Shown one piece after another: positions 34,657 through 44,638 of a DNA stretch of 64,000 nucleotides. This stretch comes from CBDAPE01 sp965198325. Lineage in GTDB: Bacteria; Pseudomonadota; Alphaproteobacteria; UBA828; JAPUJA01. Under the pieces are notes generated by a model, which saw only the letters and a program-made list of their open reading frames with translations, ran no database searches and was not told the origin of the DNA. The stretch covers positions 372,001 to 436,000 of the forward strand of contig CBDAPE010000015.1 of the NCBI GenBank assembly GCA_965198325.1, given 5' to 3'. How positions within the stretch are numbered: position 1 is the stretch's first letter; each line of letters opens with the position of its first letter. Both the position numbers and the translations under genes were made by a program.

Positions 34657-36504
34657 ATGCCGCCCGTCGACCCCAGCATTCACACATGGATCGTTTTTGC
34701 GCTGATGGCAGGCGCCATTGTGGCCTACGCCCAGAACCGGATTCCCCTTGAGATTACTTCACTGGGCATCCTGGGCACGCTGGCGGGGTTGTTCCATTTC
34801 GTGCCGCTCGACGGCGCCGACGGCCTCAATCGACTCGGGATCGAACGATTGTTTTCGGGCTTTGCCAGTCCGGCGTTGATCGCGGTCGTGTCATTGCTGA
34901 TCGTCGGTCAGGGGTTGGTCCAGACCGGTGCCCTGGAGGCGATTTCGCGGATCGTCTTCCGGGTCGGTCGGATCGGCCCGGTGCCGCCGATCGGCCTCGT
35001 GCTGATTATCGCCCTCACGGTCAGCGCCGTGCTGAACAACACGCCGGTAGTGGTCATGCTGATCCCGATCGTGGTTGCTCTGGCCGACCGGATCGGCGAA
35101 TCCGCCGCCCGGGTCCTCATGCCGCTCTCCTATGCGGCGATTCTCGGCGGCATGACGACGCTCATCGGATCGAGCACCAACCTGCTCGTATCGGGCAGTG
35201 CGGTACAGGCCGGCGAGGCTGGCCTGAGCTTCTTCGATTTCACGGTTCCCGGTGCAATTCTGGCCGCGATCGGACTGGTCTATGTCTACCTCGTCGTGCC
35301 CCGCCTGCTCGGCCGGCGCGAGACGACCGGGGAGACCCAGCGGGACGGTGGCGGCAAGCAGTTCATTGCCCGCTTCGATGTCGACGAGGAGTCATCCCTG
35401 ATCGGCACCCGGCCGGTCGACGGCATCTTTCCCAGCCTCCCCGGCATGACCGTCCTCACCGTCCAGCGCGGCTTCCGTACGCTCCTTCCGCCCTTCGAGG
35501 ACCTCGCGATCCGACCCAAGGACGTGATCATCGTCGCCGCGACGCGCCCGGTGTTGGGTGACGCCTACGCCCGCGCTCACAGCGATGGCCGGCTTGAGCA
35601 AATCGACACGACGGACCGCCCGGCGGACGAGCCGATCCAGCCGCGACATCATCAGGTGATGGCGGAAGTCATCGTCGCGCCCGCCTCGCGGCTGGCGGGA
35701 CAGCCGCTTCGCCAGATCGACTTCGAGAGCGCCCATCGTTGCCGTCTCGTGGGCATCGAGCGACGCCCCGGAACGACTCGCGCAGAGGTCAACGACGTCC
35801 GCCTGCAAGCCGGCGACGTCCTTCTGGTTCAGGGCCGGCGACGCGACATCCGCGCCTTGCGCGCCGATCGCGACGTCCTGCTGCTGGAGTGGTCGACCCG
35901 GGAACTGCCCTCCTACTCCCACGCCCGGCGCGCCAGCGCGATCTTCTTCGCGCTTGTCGGGCTTGCGGCCACCGGCATCGTGCCGATCCCCCTTGCGGCG
36001 TTCATAGGCGCGGTGATGATGTTGCTGACGGGATGCCTCAACATTCGCCAGGCGGTCCGGGCGATCGACCGCAAGGTCGTGCTCATCGTCGTCAGCGCCA
36101 TCGCGCTCGGCACCGCAATGTTCGAGACCGGCGGCGCCGCCTTTCTCGCCCACGGTATGGTCGACCTGCTCGACGGTGCCGCGCCGGCCGTCATGCTCTC
36201 GGCATTTTTCCTGCTCGTCGCCGTGTTCACGAACATACTCAGCAACCACGCCTGCGCCGTGTTGTTCACGCCGATCGCAATCGAGGTCGCGCGCACGGTC
36301 GGCGTCGATCCGACGGTGTTCGTCATCGCCACGGTGCTCGCGGCGAATTGCTCGTTCGCCACCCCGATTGGCTATTTGACGAACCTCCTGGTCATGACGC
36401 CCGGCGACTACCGGTTCTCCGATTTCCTGCGCGCCGGTACGCCTCTGATCCTTCTGCTATGGATCGGTTTTTCGTTGTTCGCACCGTGGTATTATGGGCT
36501 CTAG
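34657..36504 (+). CDS. SLC13-type anion permease with two RCK_C (TrkA-C) domains
   Basis: This membrane protein of about 615 residues belongs to the divalent anion/Na+ symporter superfamily, the group annotated as SAC1- or citrate-transporter-like. Each half has an asparagine-containing signature: NNTPVVVMLIPIVVALADRI with GMTTLIGSSTNLLVSG, and NCSFATPIGYLTNLLVMTPG. Between them a soluble insert of two TrkA-C-like domains is visible (DEESSLIGTRPVDGIF; VIVAPASRLAGQPLRQID, then LQAGDVLLVQGRRRDIRAL). I chose the ATG at 34657 because AGGGA precedes it; the ATG at 34636 is in frame. Sulfate or a dicarboxylate is the likely substrate but this is not certain. Confidence 0.85.
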   Translation: MPPVDPSIHTWIVFALMAGAIVAYAQNRIPLEITSLGILGTLAGLFHFVPLDGADGLNRLGIERLFSGFASPALIAVVSLLIVGQGLVQTGALEAISRIVFRVGRIGPVPPIGLVLIIALTVSAVLNNTPVVVMLIPIVVALADRIGESAARVLMPLSYAAILGGMTTLIGSSTNLLVSGSAVQAGEAGLSFFDFTVPGAILAAIGLVYVYLVVPRLLGRRETTGETQRDGGGKQFIARFDVDEESSLIGTRPVDGIFPSLPGMTVLTVQRGFRTLLPPFEDLAIRPKDVIIVAATRPVLGDAYARAHSDGRLEQIDTTDRPADEPIQPRHHQVMAEVIVAPASRLAGQPLRQIDFESAHRCRLVGIERRPGTTRAEVNDVRLQAGDVLLVQGRRRDIRALRADRDVLLLEWSTRELPSYSHARRASAIFFALVGLAATGIVPIPLAAFIGAVMMLLTGCLNIRQAVRAIDRKVVLIVVSAIALGTAMFETGGAAFLAHGMVDLLDGAAPAVMLSAFFLLVAVFTNILSNHACAVLFTPIAIEVARTVGVDPTVFVIATVLAANCSFATPIGYLTNLLVMTPGDYRFSDFLRAGTPLILLLWIGFSLFAPWYYGL

Positions 36505-36531
36505 TAAGAACCGGACGCTGCCCACGACTCC

Positions 36532-37329
36532 ATGTTGCGAGATGATCCGAAGGCACTAAGCGCCGCCCGCGCCGGCGCCTTGAACCGACGTCCCGACGAC
36601 GCCGGGGAAATGCTCGCGTTCGCGCTTGCGGACGACGCTGAATTTTTTTACGTCACCCAGCCGTTGGCCTGCCCCTATCTACCCGACCGCTCGGAGCGGA
36701 AGATCGTCGTCCAGCTCGATACCAACGCGGCAGCGCGGCATGACCGCCTCGCCCGGGCCGGTTTCCGCCGAATCCGGGATTTCGTCTACCGACCGGCCTG
36801 CGACGGCTGCAGGGCCTGCGTTCCCATTCGGGTCCTGGCCAAAGACTTCGTCACGACCCGATCGTTCAAGCGAATCGAGCGTCTCAACGCCGACTTGACG
36901 GTGGTCGAGGTTCCGTTGGCGGCGCGCCAGTATCAGTTCGAGCTGTTCCGGCGTTATCAGATCGCGCGTCACGGCGACGGCGACATGGCGGACATGGATT
37001 TCGCTGAATACCGGGCCATGATCGAGGACTCGCCGCTGGATACCCGGCTGACCGAGTTCCGAAACCCGGCGGGCGATCTCGTCGCGGTCGCCCTCACGGA
37101 TCGGCTGGGCGATGGCCTTTCAGCGGTCTACAAGTTTTTCGACCCCAATGAATCCCGGCGCAGTCCCGGAAGCTTCGTGGTCTTGTGGCACATCCAGGAG
37201 GCCCGCCGCCTCGGTCTGGCTTACGTCTATCTCGGCTACTGGATCGCGGGCAGTCCCAAGATGGCTTACAAGGAACGCTTTCGACCCTTCGAGATGCTCG
37301 GACGGGCGGGCTGGCAACGGCAGGATTGA
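36532..37329 (+). CDS. bpt: Aspartate/glutamate leucyltransferase (arginyltransferase homologue)
   Basis: Bpt attaches leucine from Leu-tRNA to N-terminal Asp or Glu, marking proteins for ClpS/ClpAP degradation under the N-end rule. The 265 residues show CPYLPDRSERKIVVQL near residue 46, the Cys cluster YRPACDGCRACVPIRV, YQIARHGDGDMADMD, and the C-terminal GYWIAGSPKMAYKERFRPFE. The homology is to eukaryotic Ate1, so it is often named arginyltransferase. It stands alone between the permease and the TRAP genes. Confidence 0.94.
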   Translation: MLRDDPKALSAARAGALNRRPDDAGEMLAFALADDAEFFYVTQPLACPYLPDRSERKIVVQLDTNAAARHDRLARAGFRRIRDFVYRPACDGCRACVPIRVLAKDFVTTRSFKRIERLNADLTVVEVPLAARQYQFELFRRYQIARHGDGDMADMDFAEYRAMIEDSPLDTRLTEFRNPAGDLVAVALTDRLGDGLSAVYKFFDPNESRRSPGSFVVLWHIQEARRLGLAYVYLGYWIAGSPKMAYKERFRPFEMLGRAGWQRQD

Positions 37330-37367
37330 CCGCCAACGGCCGTAACCTGCAAAAGGACGACACAGAT

Positions 37368-38486
37368 ATGACCTCGACGATCAAACGCCGTTCGTTGCTC
37401 AAGGCCGTCACGGGCGTTGGCGCCGGCGCGCTCGCGGCCGCGGTGGGCGGCCTACCCGCGCCTGCGATTGCAAAGGACCGCACCGACTGGCGCATGGTCA
37501 CGGCCTGGTTGCCCAATTTTCCGGGCGCCGGGACCGCGTCGACACTGTTCGCGCGGCTCGTCGAAGAGCAATCAGACGGTCGTCTTCGGATCAAGGTCTA
37601 CGCCGCCGGCGAACTGGTTCCCGCTTTCGAGGCCATCGATGCGGTCTCGAGGGGCACGGCCGAACTCGGCCACGGTGCCCCCTACTACTGGAAGGGCAAG
37701 CTCGCGGCACTGCAGTACCTGGCGGCGATTCCGTTCGGTCCAACCGCCCAGGAGCAGAACGCCTGGTTCCAGTTCGGCGGTGGACAGGAGCTGGCGGACC
37801 GGCTTTACGGGGAACTCAACTGCAAGTTTTTTCCCTGCGGCAATACCGGCGTCCAGATGGGCGGCTGGTTCAACCGCGAGATCAACGGAATCGGCGACTT
37901 CGGCGGCTTGAAGATGCGTATCCCCGGGCTGGGCGGCGAGGTTCTAGCGGCTGCGGGCGCAATCCCGGATAACCTGCCGCTGGGGGAGATCCTGCCGGCG
38001 CTACAGTCCGGTCGGATCGATGCGACGGAGTTCGTCGGCCCCTACAACGATCTTGCCCTTGGCCTCTATAAGAACGCGAAATACTACTACTACCCAGGCT
38101 GGCACGAACCGGCTACTTGTCTCGATTGTTTTATCAATCTAGAGGCCTGGGAGGCGCTTTCAGACGATCTCAAGGCGATCGTCGCGGGTGTCGCAACACA
38201 GGTCAATTAACTGGTCCTCAGCGAATTCGTCAGCCGTAACGGCCTGGCCTTGAACACCCTCGTCGAGCAATACGGTGTCGAGCTCCGGCGATTTTCCGAC
38301 GAAACCCTGACCGCGCTGGGCGAGCTCTCGGGCGATGTGCTGAGCGACCTGACGGCGGCCGACCCCCAGAGTGCCGAAGTCTTTGCCAGCTTGACCGCCT
38401 TCCGTAAGGAGCAAATGAGTTGGGCGACGATCTCGGAGCACGCCGTGCTGTCGGCACACGCCCTGCCCTACGGCTATCCGGGTTGA
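37368..38486 (+). pseudogene. TRAP transporter substrate-binding protein (DctP/TakP type) interrupted by an in-frame TAA
   Basis: Periplasmic binding protein of a TRAP transporter, with a twin-arginine signal (IKRRSLLKAVTGVGAGALAA, cleavage after PAIA). Family motifs are AGELVPAFEAIDAVSRGTAE, APYYWKGK, NREINGIGDFGGLKMRIPGL, and ATEFVGPYNDLALGLYKNAK. The frame stops at TAA (38208-38210) after 280 codons, but the same frame continues for another 91 codons with a family-like C-terminus (LVLSEFVSRNGLALNTLVEQ, GVELRRFSDETL, ISEHAVLSAHALPYGYPG). A single substitution (for example GAA to TAA) explains this. Total 372 codons matches the full family length. It faces the dctM/dctQ genes convergently. 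Confidence 0.85.
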
Positions 38487-38496
38487 TCGACGCGTC

Positions 38497-39870
38497 CTAG
38501 AACAGGGCTTTGGGCAACCATGTGACAAGCGCCGGGAATGCGGCGATGACGCCCAGCATGCCAAGCTGAATGACGACGAAGAGAACGACACCGCGGTAAA
38601 TATCGGCGGTTCGAACCTCGGGCGGCGCCACACCCCGCAGGTAAAACAGCACGAAGCCGAACGGCGGAGTCAGGAAACTGGTCTGCAGATTGACGGCGAT
38701 CATGACTCCGAGCCAGAGCGGGTCGAGCCCCATCATGATCAGAACCGGCCCAACGATCGGCACGACGACGAAGATGATCTCGATGAAGTCGAGGAAGAAG
38801 CCCAGCAGGAACATCAGGAGCATCACGACGAGCATGGCCCCGACAACGCCGCCGGGGAGATCGGTCAGAAGGGCGGCGACGAACTCGTCGCCGCCGAAGC
38901 CCCTGAAGACGAGCGAGAAGGCCGAGGCGCCCAGGAGGATCAGGAAAACCATCGCGGACATGGTCATCGTCGTGCGCATGACGTCGCGTAAGACTGCGAG
39001 AGACAGCCGGCGACGTGCGGCGGCGAGCAGCAACGCCCCAACGGCCCCGACCGCCGCGGATTCCGCCGGCGTTGCCACGCCGGCCAGGATCGAACCCAGA
39101 ACCACCACAATCAGCCCAAGCGGCGGAAGCAGCGAGCCGGCCACGCGGCGGGGCAAATCACCCTTGGCGCTTTCGTCCCGGACCGTCGGCGAGGATTGAG
39201 GGCGCTGCACCGCCATGACGACCTGCCATCCGACGTAAAGGCCGACGAGAACGAGGTCGGGGAGAAACGCGCCGGCAAACAGTTCGGTGACCGAAATCGG
39301 CTCGGCCATCCAGTTGCCGAGAGCGATCTGGGCCTGACTGTTGGCACCCTGAAGGATGTCGCTCAGCAGGATGAGGACGATCGAAGGCGGAATGATCTGG
39401 CCGAGCGTGCCGGCAGCGCAGATCGTCCCGGTTGCCAACTTCGGGTCGTAGCCGGCCTTGAGCATGGTCGGCAGGCTGAGCAGGCCCATGGTGACGACGG
39501 TTGCACCGACGATACCCGTCGAGGCCGCGAGCACGGCGCCGACGGCGATTACCGAAAAACCCAGCCCACCGCGCAGGCGGCCGAACAAGAGCGCCAGGGT
39601 GTGAAGCAGCTGTTCGGCGATTTTCGACCGCTCGAGCGTCACGCCCATGAAGATGAACAGCGGCACGGCGACAAGCACCTCGCGTTGCATGACGCCGAAA
39701 TGGCGCGAAGACAAGCCGCCCAGAAAGCGAAAATCGAAGACGTCGAGGCCCATTCCGATGAAGGCGAACAGGAGCGCTGTGCCCGCCAGCGAGAAGACCA
39801 CCGGAAATCCCAGCATGAGTACGCCGCAGGCCACGGCAAACATGAGCAGGCTGAGAATTTCGCCGATCAT
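38497..39870 (-). CDS. dctM: TRAP transporter large permease
   Basis: DctM-type permeases couple Na+ flow to uptake of the ligand delivered by the binding protein. From the ATG at 39870, overlapping dctQ as ATGA, it has 457 residues and about 12 hydrophobic helices. Typical segments are QREVLVAVPLFIFMGVTLER, ASTGIVGATVVTMGLLSLPT, AAGTLGQIIPPSIVLILLSD, and VNLQTSFLTPPFGFVLFYLR. The open frame reaches further upstream over dctQ but without similarity. Confidence 0.95.
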   Translation of the reverse strand: MIGEILSLLMFAVACGVLMLGFPVVFSLAGTALLFAFIGMGLDVFDFRFLGGLSSRHFGVMQREVLVAVPLFIFMGVTLERSKIAEQLLHTLALLFGRLRGGLGFSVIAVGAVLAASTGIVGATVVTMGLLSLPTMLKAGYDPKLATGTICAAGTLGQIIPPSIVLILLSDILQGANSQAQIALGNWMAEPISVTELFAGAFLPDLVLVGLYVGWQVVMAVQRPQSSPTVRDESAKGDLPRRVAGSLLPPLGLIVVVLGSILAGVATPAESAAVGAVGALLLAAARRRLSLAVLRDVMRTTMTMSAMVFLILLGASAFSLVFRGFGGDEFVAALLTDLPGGVVGAMLVVMLLMFLLGFFLDFIEIIFVVVPIVGPVLIMMGLDPLWLGVMIAVNLQTSFLTPPFGFVLFYLRGVAPPEVRTADIYRGVVLFVVIQLGMLGVIAAFPALVTWLPKALF

Positions 39871-40397
39871 TCCGCGACCTCGGCGTCGCTCGGCGCGCCC
39901 GGTCGGAATTCGGGCCGGCCGGCAAGGTAGAGCACGCTGCGGCCAGCGAGCGCCAGTCCTTGCAGGCCGATCAGAACGCAGAACGCCAGAAGAACCGACT
40001 TCAGGAGAAACAACCCGGGCAGGCCGTCGGTCTTCGGCGATCCTTCGAGATATATCCAGGAATCGATCACGTAGGGCCAACTGAACCAGGCCACGACGAC
40101 GACCATCGGTAGCAGGAGAACGACCGAGCCCGCGAGATTGACCCACGCCTTGTAGCGCGGTCGGGCGTCTCGATAGAAAAGATCGACCCGGACGTGACCG
40201 TCATGAAGCAGGGTGTAGCCCGCACCCAGCATGAACACGATGCCGTGCATCCAGATATAGGATTCCTGCAGCCATATCCAGCCGAGCGAAAAGCCGTATC
40301 GCAGGACAACTGCCGCAAAAGTCACCAGCACCATGGCAAGGGTGAGCCAGGAGACGGCTTTCCCGATCGCCTCGTTGAGGCGATCGACGGCGTGCAC
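39867..40397 (-). CDS. dctQ: TRAP transporter small permease
   Basis: The 176-residue DctQ-type subunit has four predicted membrane helices, beginning AIGKAVSWLTLAMVLVTFAA, and the conserved WLQESYIWMHGIVFMLGAGY with GHVRVDLFYRDARPRYKAWV. It pairs with DctM. Its predicted start is only 69 bases from the parC stop, so the two could share a transcript. Confidence 0.92.
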   Translation of the reverse strand: MHAVDRLNEAIGKAVSWLTLAMVLVTFAAVVLRYGFSLGWIWLQESYIWMHGIVFMLGAGYTLLHDGHVRVDLFYRDARPRYKAWVNLAGSVVLLLPMVVVVAWFSWPYVIDSWIYLEGSPKTDGLPGLFLLKSVLLAFCVLIGLQGLALAGRSVLYLAGRPEFRPGAPSDAEVAE

Positions 40398-40466
40398 AAA
40401 GGCGGCGAGGTAATTCAGAATGGCTTCCTCTTCCTTGTCGCGGGGCGCGGCGGTAGCCGTGCGCGA

Positions 40467-42689
40467 TCAGCCGAAGCGATTCGACTTGGGGAAGCCCTTG
40501 GGTGCAAGCCGACCGGCGCCGCCGCGCTTGCCGATCCAGGCGAGCAAGTCGGATTCGGCGCGCGTGCCGGCACGGGTCTGCCAGGACAAACCCTCGGCGA
40601 GGGTAAAGCTCTTGGCGTCGGACAACCCCTTCTCCTTGTAGCGTTGCAGAATGACGCCACGGCCGCGGCCCATCGTCGGCAGATCGGACAGGGGGAAAAT
40701 GACGAGCTTGCGGTTCTCGCCGACTGCCGCAACATGATCGCCCTCGACCACCTTGCAAACAGCGGCCTCTGCGCCTGCAGCGACATTAAGGACTTGCTTG
40801 CCCTGGCGGGTCTGGGCGAGCACGCCGTCCTCCTCGACCAGGAATCCCCGCCCCTCGTTCGAGGCGACGAGCAGCGTGCGCCCGGGCCGATGGACGAACA
40901 GAGCGGCGACATCATTTTCGTTGCCCAGTTCGATGAGAAGTCGAACCGGCTCGCCGAACCCTCGCCCGCCAGGGAGGCGGTCGCAGGCTAGCGTATAAAA
41001 CCGCCCGTTCGTGCCGAAAAGCAGAATCTTGTCGGTGGTTTCGGCATGAAGCCGAAAGCGTTCACGGTCGCCTTCTTTATACTTGACGTCGCTCCTCGGG
41101 TCCGCGTGGCCCTTCATCACCCGGATCCATCCCTTCTGGGAGCAGATCACGGTCACCGGCTCGCGCTCCACGAAGGCCTCGAGCGGCACGACAATAGATT
41201 CTGGCGCATCACCGATCTCGGTTCGCCGGCGACCCAACTTGCTCGAACCGCCGAATCGACGGCGCGCCTCTTCAAGCTGTTTGCGAACCGCCGTCCATTG
41301 GCGGGCCTCGCTCTTGAGAAGGGATTTGAGTGTAATCTGCTCGGCCTCGAGGGCGCTGTGTTCCGTGCCAATTGCCTGTTCTTCGAGTTTGCGTAAGGCG
41401 CGCAGGCGCATGTTCAGGATCGCCTCGGCCTGGATCTCGGTGAGCTTGAGTCGCTTCTTCATGACCGGCTTCGGTTCGTCTTCCTCGCGAATGATCTTGA
41501 TCAGCAGGTCGAGGTTGAGATAGGCGATCAGGTACCCCTTGAGTACCTCGAGACGATGAGCGATGCGGTCGAACCGGTGAGTCGTGCGCCGGATCAACAC
41601 CTCACGCCGATGATCGAGGAAGGCCCGCAAGACGTCGCGCAAGCTCATCACCCGGGGCGTATGGGTCGCATCGAGCACGGTCATGTTGAGTCCGATGCGC
41701 GTTTCGAGGTCAGTCTGTCGGAACAGCGATTCCATGAGTGTTTCGGGTTCGATGGCCCGGCTTCTGGGTTCGAGGATCAATCGCACATCGTCAGTCGATT
41801 CGTCGCGGATATCGGCAAGCTGAGGCAGTTTGCGAGCCGCCATGAGTTCGGCGATTCTCTCTACCAGCCGTGCCTTGGGAACCTGGTAGGGCATCTCCGT
41901 AACGACAATCTGATATTGGCCACGGCCGATCTTTTCGACCGCCCACCGGGTCCGCAACCGAAACCCGCCCTTGCCTGTGTCATAGGCCTGGTGAATGCTT
42001 CCGGTCGATTCGGCAAGCACCCCGCCGGTCGGGAAGTCCGGCCCGTGGATGAATTTGAGCAGGTCGGCCGTGCCCGCCGAGCGGTGCTTGATCAGGTGGA
42101 TCAACGCCTCGCAGAGCTCGCCGAGGTTGTGCGGCGGAATGCTCGTCGCCATGCCGACGGCGATGCCCGTCGCGCCGTTTGCCAGCAGGTTGGGCAGACT
42201 CGCCGGGAGGACGACGGGCTCCTCCTCGCTGCCGTCGTAGGTGGGCCCGAAATCGACGGCATCCTCGTCGATGCCATCGAGCAACGCCTCGGCGACCTCG
42301 GTCAGGCGCGCTTCGGTGTAGCGCATCGCCGCCGGATTATCGCCGTCGATGTTGCCGAAGTTTCCCTGACCCTCGACCAGTGGATAGCGCACCGCAAATT
42401 CCTGGGCGAGACGCACCAACGCGTCATAAACCGCGGCATCGCCATGGGGGTGATATTTGCCGATCACGTCGCCGACCACCCGGGCGCACTTCTTGTAACC
42501 GGAACGGGGATCGAGCTTGAGTACGCGCATGGCGTAGATCAACCGCCGATGAACCGGCTTGAGCCCATCGCGCACGTCGGGCAAGGACCGCGCCATGATG
42601 GTCGAGAGCGCATAGGCGAGATAGCGTTCGCCGAGCGCGTCGGCAAACTCAATTCGAGGGGTTTCCGGCGTCTTGGCGGGTTTGGCCAT
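40467..42689 (-). CDS. parC: DNA topoisomerase IV subunit A
   Basis: ParC breaks and rejoins DNA to decatenate daughter chromosomes, with ParE. The 740 residues begin with RYLAYALSTIMARSLPDVRD and GLKPVHRRLIYAM; the catalytic Tyr is in NPAAMRYTEARLTEVAEALL. The C-terminal part has degenerate beta-propeller repeats (FGTNGRFYTLACDRLPGGRG). The sequence GYKKCARVVGDVIGKYHPHG is shared with GyrA, but the short tail without a GyrA box supports ParC. recO is next upstream, 30 bases away. Confidence 0.95.
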   Translation of the reverse strand: MAKPAKTPETPRIEFADALGERYLAYALSTIMARSLPDVRDGLKPVHRRLIYAMRVLKLDPRSGYKKCARVVGDVIGKYHPHGDAAVYDALVRLAQEFAVRYPLVEGQGNFGNIDGDNPAAMRYTEARLTEVAEALLDGIDEDAVDFGPTYDGSEEEPVVLPASLPNLLANGATGIAVGMATSIPPHNLGELCEALIHLIKHRSAGTADLLKFIHGPDFPTGGVLAESTGSIHQAYDTGKGGFRLRTRWAVEKIGRGQYQIVVTEMPYQVPKARLVERIAELMAARKLPQLADIRDESTDDVRLILEPRSRAIEPETLMESLFRQTDLETRIGLNMTVLDATHTPRVMSLRDVLRAFLDHRREVLIRRTTHRFDRIAHRLEVLKGYLIAYLNLDLLIKIIREEDEPKPVMKKRLKLTEIQAEAILNMRLRALRKLEEQAIGTEHSALEAEQITLKSLLKSEARQWTAVRKQLEEARRRFGGSSKLGRRRTEIGDAPESIVVPLEAFVEREPVTVICSQKGWIRVMKGHADPRSDVKYKEGDRERFRLHAETTDKILLFGTNGRFYTLACDRLPGGRGFGEPVRLLIELGNENDVAALFVHRPGRTLLVASNEGRGFLVEEDGVLAQTRQGKQVLNVAAGAEAAVCKVVEGDHVAAVGENRKLVIFPLSDLPTMGRGRGVILQRYKEKGLSDAKSFTLAEGLSWQTRAGTRAESDLLAWIGKRGGAGRLAPKGFPKSNRFG

Positions 42690-42719
42690 GCCCCGGTCTA
42701 TACCACAAGATATTGGGGT

Positions 42720-43457
42720 TTATCGAGCGAAACGCACGAATAATCGCTCCCGAGCGGGGGGCATAGCCCGGTCTCCGGGCGCGAAAACGTGTTGCTCCAG
42801 AAAATAACCGGTCAGCGTCAGACCGGCGAGGATCGTGGCGTCGTCGACCGGAACGGCCGGCAACTCGTGTCGCCCGCCATAAGCGGCGAGAAACTTTGGC
42901 AGGACCAGCAGTCTATCGGCATAGGGCGCGCCGGCCCCGGCGGACACTGCCCGGCCTGTCTTTGGCGAGACGTAAATCAGCTCGTCGTTGGTCCCCGTCG
43001 CTGCGCAAGCGGAAAGATCGAGCCCGAATCCCAGCTCACTCAGCAGGCCCAGCTCCCAGACGACATAGCGCGCGGGCCAGTCCTCACCGTCCAGCCCATC
43101 GAGCAGTTCCTGCAACCCCGCGAAAAGGCCCGGATAAGGCAGACGTTCGGGCAGGCTCGCCTGCAGGAGAGCGCAGGCGGAGCTTGCCGCGGCCAGCCGG
43201 GCAGGATCATCGAGCAGGGTCGCCGCGCGGGCACGGGCGAGTTCACAACTGTAAGTTCCCAAATGTTCCGGCAAGCGCGCCCGCCAGTCGGCCATAACCT
43301 CGTTGGCGGGTTGGTAGACTCCGCGCGAGCGCCGCCCCGCGCCACCCCGGACAAGCCCCGCGTGACTGCCATGCTCACGGGTAAGCAGGGTGATAATCGC
43401 AGCGCTTTCCCCATGTGGCCGGGCAGCTAACACGATACCCTCGTCGCGCCATTCCAT
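42720..43457 (-). CDS. recO: DNA repair protein RecO
   Basis: RecO loads RecA with RecR at gaps in recombinational repair. From the ATG at 43457 the protein is 245 residues. The N-terminal OB fold starts MEWRDEGIVLAARPHGESAA, with TREHGSHAGLVRGGAGRRSR. The middle helical domain contains YVVWELGLLSELGFGLDLSA, and CAATGTNDELIYVSPKTGRA is the remnant of the zinc-binding part. The frame opens 13 codons earlier but without similarity. Confidence 0.94.
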   Translation of the reverse strand: MEWRDEGIVLAARPHGESAAIITLLTREHGSHAGLVRGGAGRRSRGVYQPANEVMADWRARLPEHLGTYSCELARARAATLLDDPARLAAASSACALLQASLPERLPYPGLFAGLQELLDGLDGEDWPARYVVWELGLLSELGFGLDLSACAATGTNDELIYVSPKTGRAVSAGAGAPYADRLLVLPKFLAAYGGRHELPAVPVDDATILAGLTLTGYFLEQHVFAPGDRAMPPARERLFVRFAR

Positions 43458-43605
43458 GACCCGCCTATAGCACAGAATCGGCCGGTTTCGCGCCATCCGC
43501 GCTGCATTGGCCGCCCGAGGCGTTAACGAAAATTAAAACATGCTCTCTCAGGTTAAACATCTTGACGAATCGCGATCCGGCGGCGGAACGCCGGACGAGC
43601 ATTAG

Positions 43606-44259
43606 TCCTGCATCCGTCTGCGGCCGTGCTGGCCCAATCACGTCTGGTCCTATGACTTCGTCATGGATCGAACACACGATGGGAGGACGTTCCGCATGCT
43701 CACCGTGATCGATGAGTTCACCAGGCGGTGCATGGCCGTTGTCGTCGAGCGAAGATTGAACTCGGACAATGTCCTCCATTGTCTGACCGAGCTCTTCGTC
43801 CAACATGGCCCGCCGGATCATATCCGTTCCGACAACGGCTCAGAGTTTACCGCTCATGCCGTCCGCGACTGGCTCGGCAGGATCGGCGTCAAGACCCTCT
43901 ATATCGAGCCCGGGTCACCTTGGGAGAACGGATACAACGAGAGCTTCAACTCAAAGCTCCGGGACGAAATCCTGAACACGGAGATCTTCTCTACACTGAA
44001 GCAGGCCAAAGTGCTGATCGAACGATGGCGCCATCACTATAATACCATCCGGCCGCATAGCTCGCTCGGATACAGACCGCCGGCCCCAGAAACCATCTTG
44101 CCAAACGTTGAGGGGCCAACCTACCCTGTTGAGGGGCTACGGGCGGCCCATCAACTTAATTTGAATAAGCGAGCTGGGCTTTCGGTACTGCCGGGCCATT
44201 ACCGGCGCACCCTGCCACTGCGAGGACCGCTCCAAGACAAAGGGCGGGACCTAGTATAG
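43606..44259 (+). pseudogene. IS3-family transposase orfB, 5'-truncated
   Basis: The frame shows the C-terminal half of an IS3-family (IS407-like group) transposase: SCIRLRP, then PNHVWSYDFVMDRTHDGRTF, the first catalytic Asp in MLTVIDEFTRRCMAVVV, the second in DHIRSDNGSEFTAHAVRDWL, and the Glu in YIEPGSPWENGYNESFNSKL. Similarity begins right after an in-frame TAG at 43603-43605, and there is no orfA or orfB 5' part upstream. An internal ATG at 43663 could still give a 198-residue product. The C-terminus (from about residue 155) looks foreign to the family. Confidence 0.85.
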
Positions 44260-44638
44260 AAATTCTAGTCATGGGATTTCTCCAGAGAAAGCCTCCGGCT
44301 CCGGCTGGTGCCGGGCCGTTTGTGCAAAAGGACGCTGACGCTTCGCTATCAAGTTCAGCGAGCCGATGGCATAATCTGATGCATCAGCCAATCAGAAAGT
44401 TCTGGCGGTGGACCCACTGAAATAGACCGGGATTCCCCATATGGAACCCTCCCAGCCCGTTGAGTGTGGCTCGACACCGCTCGACGTGCAATTTGCCTTC
44501 GAATGACAGCCATCTTCGCGCCGAGCCGGATGATTGAGGACCAATTGGCGGCGTTGGTGGCGCGGAATGGCATTTTTGCCGGCGATCCGGGCGCACCGAT
44601 CCTGTCGGCGGCGACGCGAAGGAACGGGGTGCCGTCGC
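44260..44638. other. Non-coding stretch between the two transposase genes
   Basis: I see no gene in these 379 bases. It probably contains the right flank of the truncated IS3 element and the left end of the IS1380 element. GCCAATCAG at 44387-44395 recurs as a direct repeat at 46040-46048 on the other side of the IS1380 transposase. I could not identify a matching pair of terminal inverted repeats by eye. Confidence 0.5.

Noticed and set aside
38208..38210. Programmed stop-codon readthrough or recoding in the TRAP binding protein
   Set aside because: TAA is not used for selenocysteine or pyrrolysine, and no recoding structure is evident. Mutation or assembly error is simpler.
41556..42743. 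A 395-codon open frame on plus across parC
   Set aside because: Mirror frame of a conserved topoisomerase gene, without similarity.
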